From NCBI RefSeq assembly GCF_018446385.1, contig NC_055999.1:84548281-84612280 (forward strand): DNA of 64,000 nucleotides, given 5' to 3'. The DNA is from Zingiber officinale. Its lineage: Eukaryota > Streptophyta > Magnoliopsida > Zingiberales > Zingiberaceae. How positions within the stretch are numbered: the stretch's first letter is position 1; every line of letters starts with the position of its first letter. Below are positions 21,302-33,520 of the stretch, in pieces. The notes beneath the pieces are model-generated. The model was not told the origin of the DNA and ran no database searches. It saw nothing but the letters and a program-made list of their open reading frames with translations. Position numbers and translations under genes: made by a program.

Positions 21302-22665
21302 ATGGCAAATGTGATCAAGGAGATTTCACCCACAAGAAAAGGGAAGGAAAAGATAGTCGCAACGAAAGAAATAAACTCTTGTTTCAAAGGTATCTCTAAC
21401 AACTTTGGTATCATTTTTTATAGCAATGAACAACAACTTAGATATTCTTCTTTATGTAAATGCTCTCTTTTGAGTACTAAATTTGTGGATGATACAACTT
21501 TGGATACATTGGGGTTTAAGGATGATATAGATTGGTTATTTGGAAGAATAGGTTGGAGTGGGTTAATAAATATGAAATACCCTACTTACCCTAGAATTGT
21601 TTTCGAATTTTTGAGTTCTATAATAGTTGATAATGTTCAAGGTGGGGAGAAACTAAAATTTTGATTACTTAATGAAGATTATGAATGAACGTTAAGTGAT
21701 TTTAATATTTGTTATGAATTACCAAAGGATGGTGTGTGTATGATCTTACCTAAATTTGTGAATTCATATTTTTGGCAACAAATTTATGAACAATCACATT
21801 TTAACCCTCACAATTATAGAGCTTCTCATATTATTAATCCTATTTTTAGATATGCTTATTTAGTTATGAAAATACTATATTTGGGAGAGAGGATAAAGAG
21901 GGGTTAGTAAGACTTGTGGACTTGTATTGTTTATGGGCAATGGTTGAAAATGTTGCAATTAATTCTTGTTATTTCTTTCTTAAGCATTTGGTAAAATTGG
22001 GAAAATTAGATTCTACTACACCTATTGTTTTAGGAGGATTGTTAACTCAAATAGCTTTGGTGTTAGGGTATGATTTAAGTGAATTAGAAATGATTGATAA
22101 TTCTTGTCGATTAGACTTGAATTCATGTTTAACAACAAAGATGATAAGGCGTGAAGAACATGGATATATTCTTCTTATTAAGAACAATTTTCCTTTAAGA
22201 TTGCCCAATCATAATCTCACTACCATTCATAATAAGGAAAATTGGCGGTTAAAATTAGCAAGTCAACATTCTAAAATATTGTCAACTTTTGTTTCAAGAA
22301 ATGTTCCTTTGGTTAGTCGTGCTGTTCATAGTTTTAATTTCAAAGAACTTCATTCTATTTTGGACAATATTCATAACAATTTAGACTCGACTAACAATTT
22401 TATTACAAGTAAAGAACACATGGAAGATGAACAATTTAAAAAATTGCAAGAATGTTTTAAAAGTGAGAGAGAATTATGTGAAAAGATTTCTAGAATTATG
22501 AATTCTTATAAAGCTCAAATGGAATTTAATGAAGATTTTAGAGATGATATAAATAAATTGTTTGAATATCATAAGTTTTTTAGAGATGAAGTAAGATGGT
22601 TTATTAAGTCCTTTCCCTTTCCCCTACCTGAATTTCCTGAATTACCACCTCCTCCACCATATTGA
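21302..22665 (+). pseudogene. Athila second ORF (ATHILA ORF-1 family), broken
   Basis: The ATG at 21302 lies in a good context (ACCATGG). The first piece (to a TGA at 21662) contains KFVDDTTLDTLGFKDDIDWL and a GRIGWSG motif, which resemble the plant-specific ATHILA ORF-1 family (Pfam PF03078) as I recall it. The same frame continues past a stop near 21686 with LPKFVNSYFWQQIY. A frameshift near 21885 leads into the last piece, 21916-22665, 249 residues with a helical, charged C-terminal half and a Pro-rich end (PLPEFPELPPPPPY). The family's function is unknown. The gene is separated from gag by the internal palindrome array. At least two stops and one frameshift are needed to account for the present sequence. 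Confidence 0.7.
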
Positions 22666-23711
22666 TTTCATCGGGACAATGAAAATTTTAAGTCTGGGGG
22701 GTGGGGTGGTTTGAAAACCTGAAAATTTTTGCATTTTTTTTTTGTTTTGTTCTGTAGTTTATTTTGTTTTGCTTTGATTGCTTGTTTTCGACTTTCATTT
22801 GATTGTCTTTTGAAAACCTTGTGGCATACATCTTGAGAACATCAAACTTCACTTATATGCTTTCTTGTCTTTTAGTAAAAATATCAGCACGTTTATTATC
22901 TTGATTCATGATGTTTTAAATGATGCTAGTAGTATGCTTAGTGTATTTCTTTTCTCTATCTTGAGTAGCATGAAATAAACTAAGTATCATATGGAGATAA
23001 GTTTGAAATTTGGCTTGACCTTAAGGATCTTACCTTCACTATACTTGAGATTGGATAGTTGATATCATTGAAATAGTCATGATTTATCTTATTTGTTTAG
23101 TACTTGGTTTCCATGGTGATTTCTCAAACTTCATTTTGGTTACTGGATGATGCTCAAATCATGTAAGATCATTTGGAAAAATCAAAATATCCCAACATTT
23201 GCGCTAAAAGTACATTTGTAAATAAGTTTTGCACAATGTAAATTCTTATATATAAAAAAATTAGAAAAAGGTGAATAAGGGATATAAAAAATAGTTGTCG
23301 TGAGTGGAATCTGGCAAGTCACCCCTTTGAGACCGAGTTAGGTTACTGGAGAAATAACTGCTTAGCTTCTCTTGAGATTGAACACGCCTTTGAGACCTTG
23401 GGTTGATTGAGAAATATGAACCAAGTGTGTGGCAGGTAAGTGCCTATCACCGGAAATATTAGGAACTCATCTGGTTGACGACTTGACTAGGACATAGATT
23501 GAAACTGGAAAAGTTTGGGTCACTTTTTGCACTGTGCACAAGAGACTTATGCTTGAGCCATACTTGACTTGTTTCCATGATCATGCTTGTTAATGAAACT
23601 TTTTTATAGAGTTAGGAAAGTACATTAGGGATTATGAATGCATTGTAGAGTATATGAATTAAGATTGCGACATTTTGCTTGAGAACAAGCAAAAGTTTAA
23701 GTCTGGGAGTG
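22666..23711 (+). other. 3' noncoding region of the Athila element
   Basis: No ORF. A purine-rich TTAAGTCTGGGGGGTGGGG at about 22690-22708 looks like an extra or internal polypurine tract. The tract used by the 3' LTR is TTTAAGTCTGGGAGTG, ending at 23711. A block at 23330-23440 (CACCCCTTTGAGACCGAG) recurs at 51592-51720. Confidence 0.6.
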
Positions 23712-24289
23712 TGATGTGCATAGATTGTATAAACTTATTTAGCATGTTTTGACGCACGTTCACATATTTTGCACATGCTTTATCTATGCATTTTCGTACT
23801 TCCAGCTTTACTTTACTTTTAGCATATTTACTCTTTTTGTTCGGAGATATGCTTTTGTGCATTTTCTGTATGCATGAGTCGTATTTGGAGAAGAATTTGT
23901 GATCGAGGCCAAATCTGCATGCTAACGAAAGGAGGAAGACACCATCTTGGAGTGACACACGACCATGTCTGGTAGATTGACCTAGGTCGTGTGGTGATGC
24001 TCACCCGTGCAAGCCTTGCAGAGCCAAAGCAGTACATGGTCGTGTCCCAGACATGGCCGTGCAAGCCTTGTAGAGCCAAAGCGGTACATGGATGTGTCCC
24101 AGACACGGCCGTGCAAACCTTCCAGAGCCAAAGTAGTACATAGTCGTGTCCCAGACATGGCTGTGCAATTTTTTCAAAAGCCAAACAAGCCCTGGTCGTG
24201 GCCCAGACACGGCCGTGCATGAGTTCCAGAGCTGGAGGCAGCACAAGCCGTGTAGATCTACACGGTCGTGCAAGGATGGCAGTGGCAGA
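23712..24289 (+). repeat. Truncated 3' LTR of the Athila element
   Basis: It starts TGATGTGCATAG and follows the 5' LTR closely through the GGCCGTG array up to GGCAGTGGCAGAA at about 24289. The remaining roughly 1.1 kb of LTR is missing. Confidence 0.85.
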
Positions 24290-25485
24290 AACAGACATTC
24301 CTCTTATATTATGTAAGCTGGAGCGCATATTTCCACCTAGTTTTTTTTATTCAATAGAACATCTACCAGTGCATTTACCATACGAGGCACAAATAGGAGG
24401 GTCTGTGCAGTACAGATGGATGTATCCATTTGAACGGTTTTTGAGGAAATTAAAAAATAATGTTCATAACAAAGCAAGAGTTGAGGGTTCAATCTGTAAT
24501 GCTTATCTAGTTGAAGAAGCATATTCTTTCTGTTCATATTATTTTGCTGATAGTGTGCAAACAAGACACCGCAAATATCCTAGAAATTCTAATGATGTTC
24601 AGACGATAGACCCATTGATGCTTTCTATTTTCAAATTTCCTGGTAAGTCAATGGGTGCATCACGTTCTAGATGGTTAACCGAAGATGAATACCATGTTAC
24701 AAGAATATACATACTATTAAACTGTGAAGAGGTCAAGTCATACATAAAGTAAGTTAACTACTCTAAGTAAATAATTATTCATTCTTAAATATCTTTCTTG
24801 ATATCCCAATATTTATATAATTACATTCTTTCCCAGCTTATATGAACAACAACTATATATACAAAATCCATCAATTGCTACAAGTGAGATAGCTGAAAAC
24901 TTAGAGACCGAATTTGCACTATGGTTTCAAATATATGTAAGTTACAAAATTTATAAAAAAATTTCCTTCAATCCTATTAATAGGTGTCCTAATTTATATG
25001 TGGACTATATTTTATAGGTGAAAGACCGTAGAATATCAAATGTACAAGATGATAGGATAATGAATATTGCATCAGGCCCGCTCCGTAAAATTAAGGTGTA
25101 CTCTGGTTACTATGTTAATGGCTTTAAATTTCACGTGGCACAAAGAGATTCACAGAAATTAACTTATAATTCTGGTGTTTGCGTCAAAGGATCTATGGAC
25201 AACAACAATACTGAGTTTGATTACTATGGTAGACTTGAGGAGATCATAGAGATTGAATATCCTACATTACCAATAAAGAGGTGTGTGTTGTTCAAGTGTT
25301 CATGGTATGATCCGAAACCAAGAATAGGTACTAGAATTCATCCAAATTATAATTTAGTTAAGGTTAATGCAAACAAAAGATTCAACAAATTTGAGCCTTT
25401 CATTTTTGGGATACAAGCGGGTCAGGTTTTCTATCTTGAATACCCTACGAAGAGAAGAAGATCTAGTGAATGGTTGTCTGTTTGA
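24290..25485 (+). pseudogene. CACTA Tnp2 transposase, C-terminal exons (DUF4218/DUF4216)
   Basis: Three exons read in one frame: 24290-24748, 24837-24936 and 25018-25485, joined by GT-AG introns (GTAAGT donors; CCCAG and TATAG acceptors). Phases agree (2, 0). The first exon has PVHLPYEAQIGGSVQYRWMY and FERFLRKLK, the DUF4218 signature of CACTA transposases. The third has the DUF4216 domain (YYGRLEEIIEIEY, FKCSWYDP). The catalytic DDE part is missing, so it cannot transpose anything. The open frame runs upstream into LTR sequence from 24198, creating an accidental fusion. The domain names are established for Tnp2-like proteins; loss of function is inferred from truncation. Confidence 0.85.
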
Positions 25486-25509
25486 ATCAAGTCTCACTCA
25501 ACCATAGAG

Positions 25510-25725
25510 ATGTCGAACACAGTCACTCCTCAAAATCATGATGCATTTCAGAATGATGAAGTGGAGAGAGATTTAGTTGATTTACAACTCCAATTTACTT
25601 CTCAATTACTTATAGATTTTAATGTCACTTACGAAGAGATTGATGATGGAGAGATGTCCAATAGTGAGTATGAAGTTGAACTAAGCTCATCTAGCGAAGA
25701 GGACATAGAAATTGTACAGAGTTGA
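25510..25725 (+). CDS. Short acidic ORF of the CACTA element
   Basis: ATG at 25510, 71 residues, very acidic at the C-terminus (SSSSEEDIEIVQS). It lies 24 bp after the transposase stop and is probably the last part of, or an alternative end to, the transposase region. No known domain is recognised. Confidence 0.4.
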   Translation: MSNTVTPQNHDAFQNDEVERDLVDLQLQFTSQLLIDFNVTYEEIDDGEMSNSEYEVELSSSSEEDIEIVQS

Positions 25726-25866
25726 TTAGTCAGATGGTAACGATGATTAAGTATTAAAATTAGTAATCATCAAGTAAGTTATGCTTTCGTATTAATTTGT
25801 AATTTTATTATCATGTTTTCATCACCTTATTGTTATGTGTTGCAATGTTGTTTTACAGATATCATT

Positions 25867-27240
25867 ATGGCAGAGCAGCAGCCTGTAGCACCACGTGGCT
25901 ATAAGGTCCTTAAAGTCGTCGGGGACTCGTACATATTTTTCCTTATATTAATTCAAGTTAATATATAAATGATTTTTCTTAACTTAATATTATTTTGTAC
26001 AGGTTCACTCCAGATGGCCACTGAGTTGCCACATATATCACGGGAAAATTCAAAGAACGAGTTAGCGCGTCTGGTACTACATGGAGGCATGTAGATCAGG
26101 AGATGAAGCTATTTTACTATAATAAATTTGTGGTAAGTAAATTTAATATATTTGGTATTATAGTTAATATAGTTATCACTTAACTTAAATGCTTAACTTA
26201 TAATTGCAGAAAATGTATACATGGGAGGACGGGCATGAAGAAGAATTTAAATCTACATGGAATACATACTGTGTCAAACTATACAGAGACCATATGTATT
26301 ACATGAGAAAGAAGGGTGTTAGACTTGCGTATGTTTCTAAGGCGATATGAAGTGCATGGACAACCATCTGGGCTGCAGAAAGATGGCAGGCAAATGCTGA
26401 AAAGGCAAAAGCAAATAGAAATACAAAACCAGGTGGCCCGAGCACCGGAACCGCTCGGCATATGTCAGGATCCAGATCTATTATAGAGTATACCATGGAT
26501 CTAGTGAGTAAATTTTAAAGTTATACATTGTAACAAATTATGTATTTATTAGCAAACTTGTATAATTTTATCCAAAAATTTTTTGTATATAGGAACATGA
26601 GCTTGCCCGACAGCCCACATGTATGGAGGTCTTTCTCAAGACCCATAAGAAGAAGGATGGATCATTTGTTGATTCTCGATCTCAGACTCTCCATGTAAGA
26701 TTATTAACTTTATTACATTTGTTCATTTCTATCTTAATTAGTAGTCAGCAATACTGATTAAATTGGATATTATTTATTTGTTTACAGCAACAAATGACAG
26801 AAAGGGTGGCTCAGGCATCTCAGCCATCAGTAGAGGGGGAAGATCCACAGTCTCTATCCACCGACGCTCTAAATGAGATTTATTAAGATGTTGTAGGTGG
26901 AATGACAAAAAACTCTACCCTCTACGGCCTAGGCTCTCAAGCAAAAGTTGCATTTGATTGTTTGAGAAATCCGGTCGGCCGTGCTAGTTCCTCTTCATCT
27001 AGTGAGATGCAGTCCTTAAGATGTGAAAATCAAGAACTGCGCACTCAATTGAAATCAATGGATCAGAGGATGACCGATATAGATTAGTGGAGAGCTGATG
27101 AGGAGAAGAGGAGAGCTGAACGTGACAAGAGTAATGATGATCTCATGGCCCAGATGCGCCAGATCGTGGATAATTTCATCCAGGGGTCACATGGTTCTGA
27201 GTCACAGGAGACTCAAGATCCATCAGCCGGTGATGATTAG
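25867..27240 (+). pseudogene. TNPA-like gene of the CACTA element (Transposase_24 type)
   Basis: Likely exons are about 25867-25928, 26003-26132, 26210-26503, 26593-26694 and 26788-27240, each bounded by GT and AG. The middle exons read FKSTWNTYCVKLYRDHMYYM and KTHKKKDGSFVDSRS, typical of the plant Ptta/En/Spm accessory protein (PF03004). The last exon ends in a predicted coiled coil (SLRCENQELRTQLKSM). In-frame stops lie near 26025, at 26348-26350, 26884-26886 and 27085-27087, so it is decayed. In active elements this protein binds the subterminal repeats and assists Tnp2. Confidence 0.75.
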
Positions 27241-28018
27241 CATTTTTTTAGATATGTTCAATTACACTTTATTAGTTTTTTATTTATCATAGATAGACCG
27301 TGGTAATATATTTATTCCATTTTTATATTTGGTATAATATGTTCATTTAATTTCTAAATGTTTTATTAATATATGTTTCAGGAGTCACGTTCGATTCTAT
27401 TTACATACTGGCTCTTTATATGATCATATGCTCATTTTTTGTTCAGGTATCATTTTATTATAAATAAAATTCGATATACATATATGCAAAAATGTTTATT
27501 TATATATCAACATGATCATTTGATATTTGTCTTTTGACAGGATTTCTAGCATTATCTTTCATTCTTGTATTATTTTGCGTACTCTGCACTATGGTATGTA
27601 TTCTGTAACTTTGCACTATGGTATGTATCATTTTGACAGGATTTATATATGCACTATGGTATATTATTCAGTTTAGTTTGTTTTAGATGATTATAGTTGT
27701 TTCTAATAATATGAATGAATTGTTATGATATTGTGATTGTTTAAGTGTCGATTGTGTAAAAGTGATTGTTTATATGTGATTGTATATATATATATATGAT
27801 GTAAGTGTGGATTATATGTTTGTATGAAGTTGTATCAATGAAATGTTAGAATGTTATGATTGTTTAACTGTGGATTGTGTAAATGTGATGTTTTAATTTA
27901 TGTGTGGATTATATATGTTTGTGTGGATTGATTGTAATGAATTATATCTATGATGGTTTGTATATTTGGAATTTGTATATATGGAAATTGCCAAAACAGA
28001 TAGAACCTGGAATTTTTT
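27241..28018 (+). other. 3' noncoding part of the CACTA element
   Basis: A T-rich stretch with short repeats of TGCACTATGGTATGTAT and TGTGGATTATAT. No coding capacity. Confidence 0.5.
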
Positions 28019-28466
28019 TTTAATTTACCGACGGAATACCGACGGAAATCAGAATCCGTCGGTAAATATTGGAAAAATCTACCGACGGAAACACTTATTT
28101 TTGTCGGTAGATCGATATATTACAGATGGAAATAGGTGTTTCCGTCGGTAATTACCGACGGAACAGGTGTTTCCGTCGGTATTTACCGACGGAACAGGTG
28201 TTTCCGTCTGTAATTACCGACGGAAGAGGGCTTCCGTCGGTAGTTTATTCTCTGGCCAAAATCACTGTTCCGACAATGTTTCCAATGGAATTATGGTCCG
28301 TCGGTATATTATTACCGACGGAAGGTCCTATTTCCGTCGATAATGACCTTTCTGACAAATCGGTTACCGACAACTATATTTCCGTCGATAATCCGTCGGT
28401 AACCTATTATACCGACGGAAAGCCGACGGATAATTTCGTCGGTAAAATTGTTTTTCTTTTGTAGTG
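28019..28466 (+). repeat. Right subterminal repeats and terminus of the CACTA element
   Basis: More than fifteen copies of TACCGACGGAA or its reverse complement TTCCGTCGGTA lead to the terminus CTTTTGTAGTG at 28466. The repeat sequence differs from the GGGACGAAT set of the first CACTA element, so these are different subfamilies. Confidence 0.85.
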
Positions 28467-28645
28467 CTATAAACTCCATCTACTAACTCAACTAAATTTA
28501 ATCACTAAACGACGAGCTTATTTCCCGGAGGAAAAGTTTAATAGACAAAACAAAAACAAAATTATAAGGACACCATGCCAATAACTAAATTCACAAAATG
28601 TTCAATCAGCAAGATAACACATGGATGTGTATTAGGTATTGATAT
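28467..28645. other. Short unique stretch before the copia insertion
   Basis: No gene is visible. The last five bases, GATAT (28641-28645), are the left target-site duplication of the large copia element; this stretch was contiguous with 46001 before that insertion. Confidence 0.6.
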
Positions 28646-30466
28646 TGTTGGGTTTTTCGGGCCGCGAAAATCGCTTTTTCGCATCGCGGAAACCCCGAAA
28701 TCCCCGCCACCGGATCCGTGCGAAGATAAAACTTTCGAAAAACTTACGAGTATGAGTTTCTAAACCTCGATCTACAGTAGATCTACAAAGAAGAAAGGTT
28801 ATACCCTTGATGCGAAACCCTTCGCAATCCCGCTCGTCCTCGGTTCGCCAGATCTCGAAAGTGTCAAAGTAGACACTTCTCTATGTGTATCCACACAAGC
28901 AAGAGATGGAGAAAAATCTCTAAGGATGTGCTAGCAACCTTAGAGATCAGTAATGGAGGAGAGGGAGAGCAAGAAGAAAGCTAGAGAGGAAGAAGATGGG
29001 AGTTACCACAAAAAATGAAACTCTCCTCATGAAAATAAAGTGGTCGGCCACTTTAGTGGAGGTTGTAACCTCCATGGGATACCAAGAGTCACAACTCTTG
29101 GTAACTCCCATGAGGTGGCATCTCACTTAAGTAACCATGATGATGTGGAGCATCATCATTGGCCCACTCAATGCCAACTCACCAATGAGGTGGCATAAAG
29201 TCAAGTCAAACTTGACTCTTCATCTTCCTCTCAAGTCAAGTCAAACTTGACCATTTCTCTCCCATGGTTGATCAAATCTAACCATTGGTTCAAGTCAATT
29301 TTAATTTAATGAATCTCTATTCATTGAATTAAATTGATTCAATGAGTCTAAGTCCAAATTAGACTCATTTAACACTTGAACCAAATTGAGTCTAACTCAA
29401 TTAGCATACTTTGGATTACTCTTAATCCAATTTGGTTCATCACATGAACCTAATCCTTTAGGTTCATCAAATCAACCTAATTTCCATCTAATTACCCTTT
29501 GTGTGTGACCCTATAGGTTCTTATAATGTTGGCAATGCTCCTAAACTCATTTAGAAGCATAAGTAATGAACGGTATCTAGCAACACATCATTACTACCCA
29601 AGTTATAAGAATGTTGAGATCCAACATCACCTTGTGACTCCTCACAATATATGACAAGTGTTCTTCTATCCAAGACATCTAGATTGATCAATGTGAGGCA
29701 TAGACCGTGTCATCCTCTAATCAATCTAAATCTTGAACTCCAAGTAGACTCACTAAATCAAATGAGCTCAATATCTCATATTGACTCATTTGGGTATGGT
29801 CATGCACTTCGTGGTCTCACTCTATCAAGAATATCGATGTCACTCCCGTCATATAGGAGGGATAGATCCCATCTAAATCACTCACATCTCTCTGCATAAT
29901 TCGTTACATACCTAATAATCGCCTTTATAGTCCACCCAGTTACGGGTGACGTTTGACGAAACCAAAGTACATAACTCCTTATGTAGGGATCCATGGTGAC
30001 TTCAGGTCTAAAGACTAGTAGTCATACTAATAGCCACATGAGAAAGTATATATATGACACTCATATAACGATCCATGATACTTTCTCATGGCGGGTCATT
30101 CAGTATATATTCTCCACTACATACCCATGTGTCAACTTGATATCTCTATATCCATGACTTGTGAGATCAAGTCATCGAGTTGACCTACATGCTAGTCTTA
30201 TTGCATTAACATTGTCCCTGAATGTTAATACTCGACTAGGAATGATTAAGAGTAGTGTTCCCTATATCATCTCACTATCGGTTCAACTAACCGATTGATA
30301 TAGGTGAGAACCTTCTACTTAAGGACGCTATTATACTTAGTTTATTTGGCACCAATACAAGTAAGTATAATAACCAAAACACATGCCTTTATTTATATAT
30401 AAAAATATGATACAATAAGTCCATAATACAATCATCAAATGATTGGCTCTAGGGCTCTAACTAACA
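28646..30466 (-). repeat. 3' LTR of the minus-strand copia element
   Basis: Read on the minus strand it starts TGTTAGTTAGAG and ends CCCAACA. It is closely similar to 44170-45995 over its full length, with scattered substitutions and small indels. Confidence 0.9.
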
Positions 30467-30481
30467 ATCTCCCACTAGCAC
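30467..30481 (-). promoter_or_regulatory. Polypurine tract of the minus-strand copia element
   Basis: On the minus strand GTGCTAGTGGGAGAT lies directly before the 3' LTR. Confidence 0.7.
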
Positions 30482-30486
30482 TAGTG

Positions 30487-31137
30487 TCAATTAGTGTAGG
30501 CTCTAAGCCCCAATGACCTAGTGTGACCATCATGCTTCCTCTGTGCCAAAGCCTTGGTCAAGGGATCTACGATGTTAGTCTCTGTAGGTACTCTGCATAT
30601 CTTCACATCTCCTCTCTCGATAATCTCTCGAATGAGATGGAAGCGCCATAGTATGTATTTGGTCCGCTGGTGTGAGCGAGGTTCCTTCGCCTGTGCTATA
30701 GCTCCATTGTTGTCACAATAGAGCTCAATAGGGTCAGCGATACTGGGAACCACCCCAAGTTCAGTGATGAACTTGTGGATCCAAACTGCCTCCTTTGCTG
30801 CCTCTGATGCAGCAATGTACTCGGCCTCTGTCGTAGAATCAGCTACTGTGTCCTGCTTCGAACTCTTCTAGCTCACAGCACCACCATTTATGCAAAATAC
30901 GAACACTAACTGCGATCGATAATCATCCTGATCGGTCTGGAAGCTGGCATCACTGTAACCCTTTACAGCTAGCTCATCATTGCCTCCATATATCAAGAAA
31001 TATTCTTTAGTCCTTCTCAAGTACTTAAGAATATTCTTAACCGCTATCCAGTGACTTTCACCTAGATCTGACTGGTATCTGCTCGTTATGCTCAAAGCAT
31101 ACGAGACATCAGGTCGAGTACATAGCATGACGTACAT
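30487..31137 (-). pseudogene. Copia RT C-terminus and RNase H, broken
   Basis: 31137-30868 carries LCTRPDVSYALSI and LKYLRRTKEYFLIYGG, the RT end and RNase H start of copia Pol. A TAG at about 30868-30870 interrupts the frame. It resumes and ends in 30753-30487 with IELYCDNNGAIAQAKEP and HLIREIIERGDVKI, the RNase H end. RNase H degrades the RNA template during reverse transcription. It is separated from the RT piece upstream by a frameshift near 31170 and a stop near 31144. Confidence 0.85.
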
Positions 31138-32545
31138 GATAGATCATATGGCTGAGCCATAAGGGATCTGATCCATGCGATCTCTCTCTCTCCTCTCTAG
31201 AAGAGGGACCTTGAGTCTTCGAAAGACTCACGCCATGTGACATCGGCAGAAATCCCTTCTTGGAGTTCTGCATGGCAAACCGAAGGAGTACCTTGTCAAT
31301 GTATGTACTCTGACTCAGGCCAAGCAATCTCTTAGATCTATCTCTATAGATCTGTATCCCTAGAATGCGGGATGTCTCACCTAAGTCCTTCATCGAGAAG
31401 CAACTCCCTAGCCAGGTCTTGACAGACTGAAGCAAAGGGATGTCCTTCCCAATGAGTAGTATGTCATCCACATACAATATGAGGAAGACAACTATATCCC
31501 CTACAACCTTCTTGTAGACACAAGGCTCATCTTCGTTCTTGATGAAACCAAACTGTTTGATTGCATCATCGAATCGAAGATTCCAGCTCCGAGAAGCTTG
31601 CTTTAGTCCATAAATGGACCTATGCAACTTGCATACTCTGCTAGTTTGCTGTGGATCTACAAAACCCTCAAGTTGTGTCATGTACACATCCTCGAGTAGG
31701 TTTCCATTCAGAAACACGGTTTTGACATCCATCTGCCATATCTCATAGTCATGGTAAGCTGCAATAGCAAGCATGATCCGAATGGACTTAAACATCGCTA
31801 CTGGAGAAAAGGTTTCATCATAGTCAATACCATGAATTTTCTTGAAACCTTTAGCTATCAAGCGACCCTTATAGATAAGTCCATCCATGTCAGTCTTTCT
31901 CTTAAAGACCCACTTACACCCAATGGGTTTTACCCCTTCAGGTGGATCAACCAAAGTCCATACTTGGTTGGTGTACATGGATTCCATTTCGGATCTCATG
32001 GCCTCTAGCCATTTCTCGGAATCTGGTCTCATCACAGCTTCCTGATAGGTGGTAAGCTCATCCTCTATGAGCATAACGTCATCATGGTTAGACAAGAGAA
32101 ATGAGTATTTCTCAGGCTGACGACGTACCCTATCAGACCTGCGAAGAGGTAGGTCTACTTGAACTAGTTGTTGTTCCTCAACTCCTTGTGGAACAACATC
32201 ATCCACAACACTTTGTGGTTGCAATTCAATTTCCATCAAGGCTTCAGTGCTATGGTCCGCATCTTGAACTTCTTCAAGATCGAACGTACTCCCACTAGTC
32301 TTTCTAGAAACAAAGTCCCTTTCTAGAAAGACCCCAGTCTTTGCCACAACTACCTTGTGCTGACTGGGAATGTAGAAGTAATATCCCTTAGTTTCCTTGG
32401 GATATCCAATAAAGTAGCACTTGTCAGATTTGGGTCCTAACTTGTCTGAGACTTGACGTCGAACGTAAGCCTCACAACCCCAAATCCTCATGAAAGACAC
32501 CTGGGTATCTCTTCCAGTCCATATCTTATATGGTGTCTTTATCAC
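31109..32545 (-). pseudogene. Copia integrase C-terminus and reverse transcriptase
   Basis: 478 residues. Residues 1-60 are the integrase end (GCEAYVRRQVSDKLGPKSDK, CYFIGYP). Residues about 170-400 are the RVT_2 reverse transcriptase: KWVFKRKTDMDG, the first catalytic Asp in QMDVKTVFLNG (about residue 273), and the YVDD box at 358-361. It is cut off upstream by a TGA near 32558 and leaves the frame near 31170. The catalytic residues are still present, but the polyprotein cannot be made whole. Confidence 0.9.
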
Positions 32546-32560
32546 GGCCTTGGATGGAAC

Positions 32561-33517
32561 TCAGTTGAGTATAAAAGCTGCCGTGTCTAGAGCATAGCCC
32601 CAAAGGTATGCCAGAAGATCTGTGTGACTCATCATAGATCGTACCATATCTAATAGGGTACGATTCCTTCTTTCGGATACACCATTCCACTGTGGTGTTC
32701 CAGGAGGAGTAAGTTGGGATAGAATCTCGCACTCAGATAGGTAGTCACGAAACTCATGACTAAGGTATTCTCCACCTCGATCTGATCGAAGTATCTTAAT
32801 ACTCTTGCCAAGCTGGTTCTGTACTTCATTCTTGAATTCTTTGAACTTTTCAAATGATTCTGACTTATGTGTCATCAAGTACATATAACCATATCTACTG
32901 AAGTCATCAGTAAATGTGATGAAGTACCTATAACCGCCTCTAGCAGCGACATTGAAAGGGCCACATACATCACTATGTATGAGTCCTAACAAATCAGTCG
33001 CTCTTTCGCTATGCCCACTAAAGGGAGTCTTGGTCATCTTGCCTAGTAGGCATGACTCGCACGTCTCATAAGATTCAAAATCAAATGAGTCCAGCAAACC
33101 ATCCTTATGGAGCTGGGATAAGCGCTTGTCATTTATATGACCTAAGCGACAGTGCCAGAGATAAGTTTGGTTCAGGTCATTTGACTTGAACCTCTTGGTA
33201 TTTATATTATAGATAGGGCTTTCAAGATCTAGAATGTAGAATCCGTTCATCAGAGGTGCACTACAATAGAACATATCTTTTAAATAAACAGAACAACATT
33301 TGTCCTTTATTATAAAAGAGAACCCTTTCTTGTCCAAACAAGAAACTGATATAATGTTCTTAGTTAAGGAAAACACATAACAACATTCATCTAATTCTAG
33401 TACAAGCCCAGAGGGTAGAGATAGATAGTAAGTTCCTACAACAACAGCAACAACCCGTGCTCCATTGCCTACTTGTAGGTCTATCTCGCCCTTCGTCAAT
33501 GCTTTGCTATTTTTCAA
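32561..33517 (-). pseudogene. Copia protease end and integrase core
   Basis: 318 residues. The gag pre-integrase zinc site HHCC is present (H122, H127, C153, C156). The integrase catalytic triad is D183 (LIHSDVCGPF), D246 (LRSDRGGE) and E282 (GVSERRNRT), with the usual D-35-E spacing. The product would insert element cDNA into host DNA. A TAA between 33517 and 33521 separates it from the protease start, and a TGA near 32558 from the RT piece. Confidence 0.9.
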
Positions 33518-33520
33518 CGC

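Larger units (their letters stand above)
16323..24289 (+). mobile_element. Athila-type Ty3-gypsy element without pol, 3' LTR truncated
   Basis: The 5' LTR (16323-17990), primer site (17996-18014), broken gag (18516-19736), conserved motif (20479-20510), second ORF (21302-22665), polypurine tract (23694-23711) and start of the 3' LTR (23712) are all in the order expected of Athila. Only about 1 kb separates gag from ORF2, and nothing like protease, RT, RNase H or integrase is present, so the copy is non-autonomous. The 3' LTR stops matching the 5' LTR at about 24289, where sequence of a different transposon begins. No target-site duplication can therefore be tested. Confidence 0.85.
24290..28466 (+). 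mobile_element. 3' half of an autonomous-type CACTA element
   Basis: It contains the C-terminal part of a Tnp2 transposase (24290-25485), a short acidic ORF (25510-25725), a TNPA-like gene (25867-27240) and a terminal repeat block ending in CTTTTGTAGTG at 28466. The N-terminal transposase domain and left terminus are absent, cut off at the junction with the Athila LTR. Confidence 0.85.

Noticed and set aside
31751-32298. Plus-strand open frames over the copia RT region
   Set aside because: They are shadows of the minus-strand RT and integrase gene, which has clear catalytic motifs.
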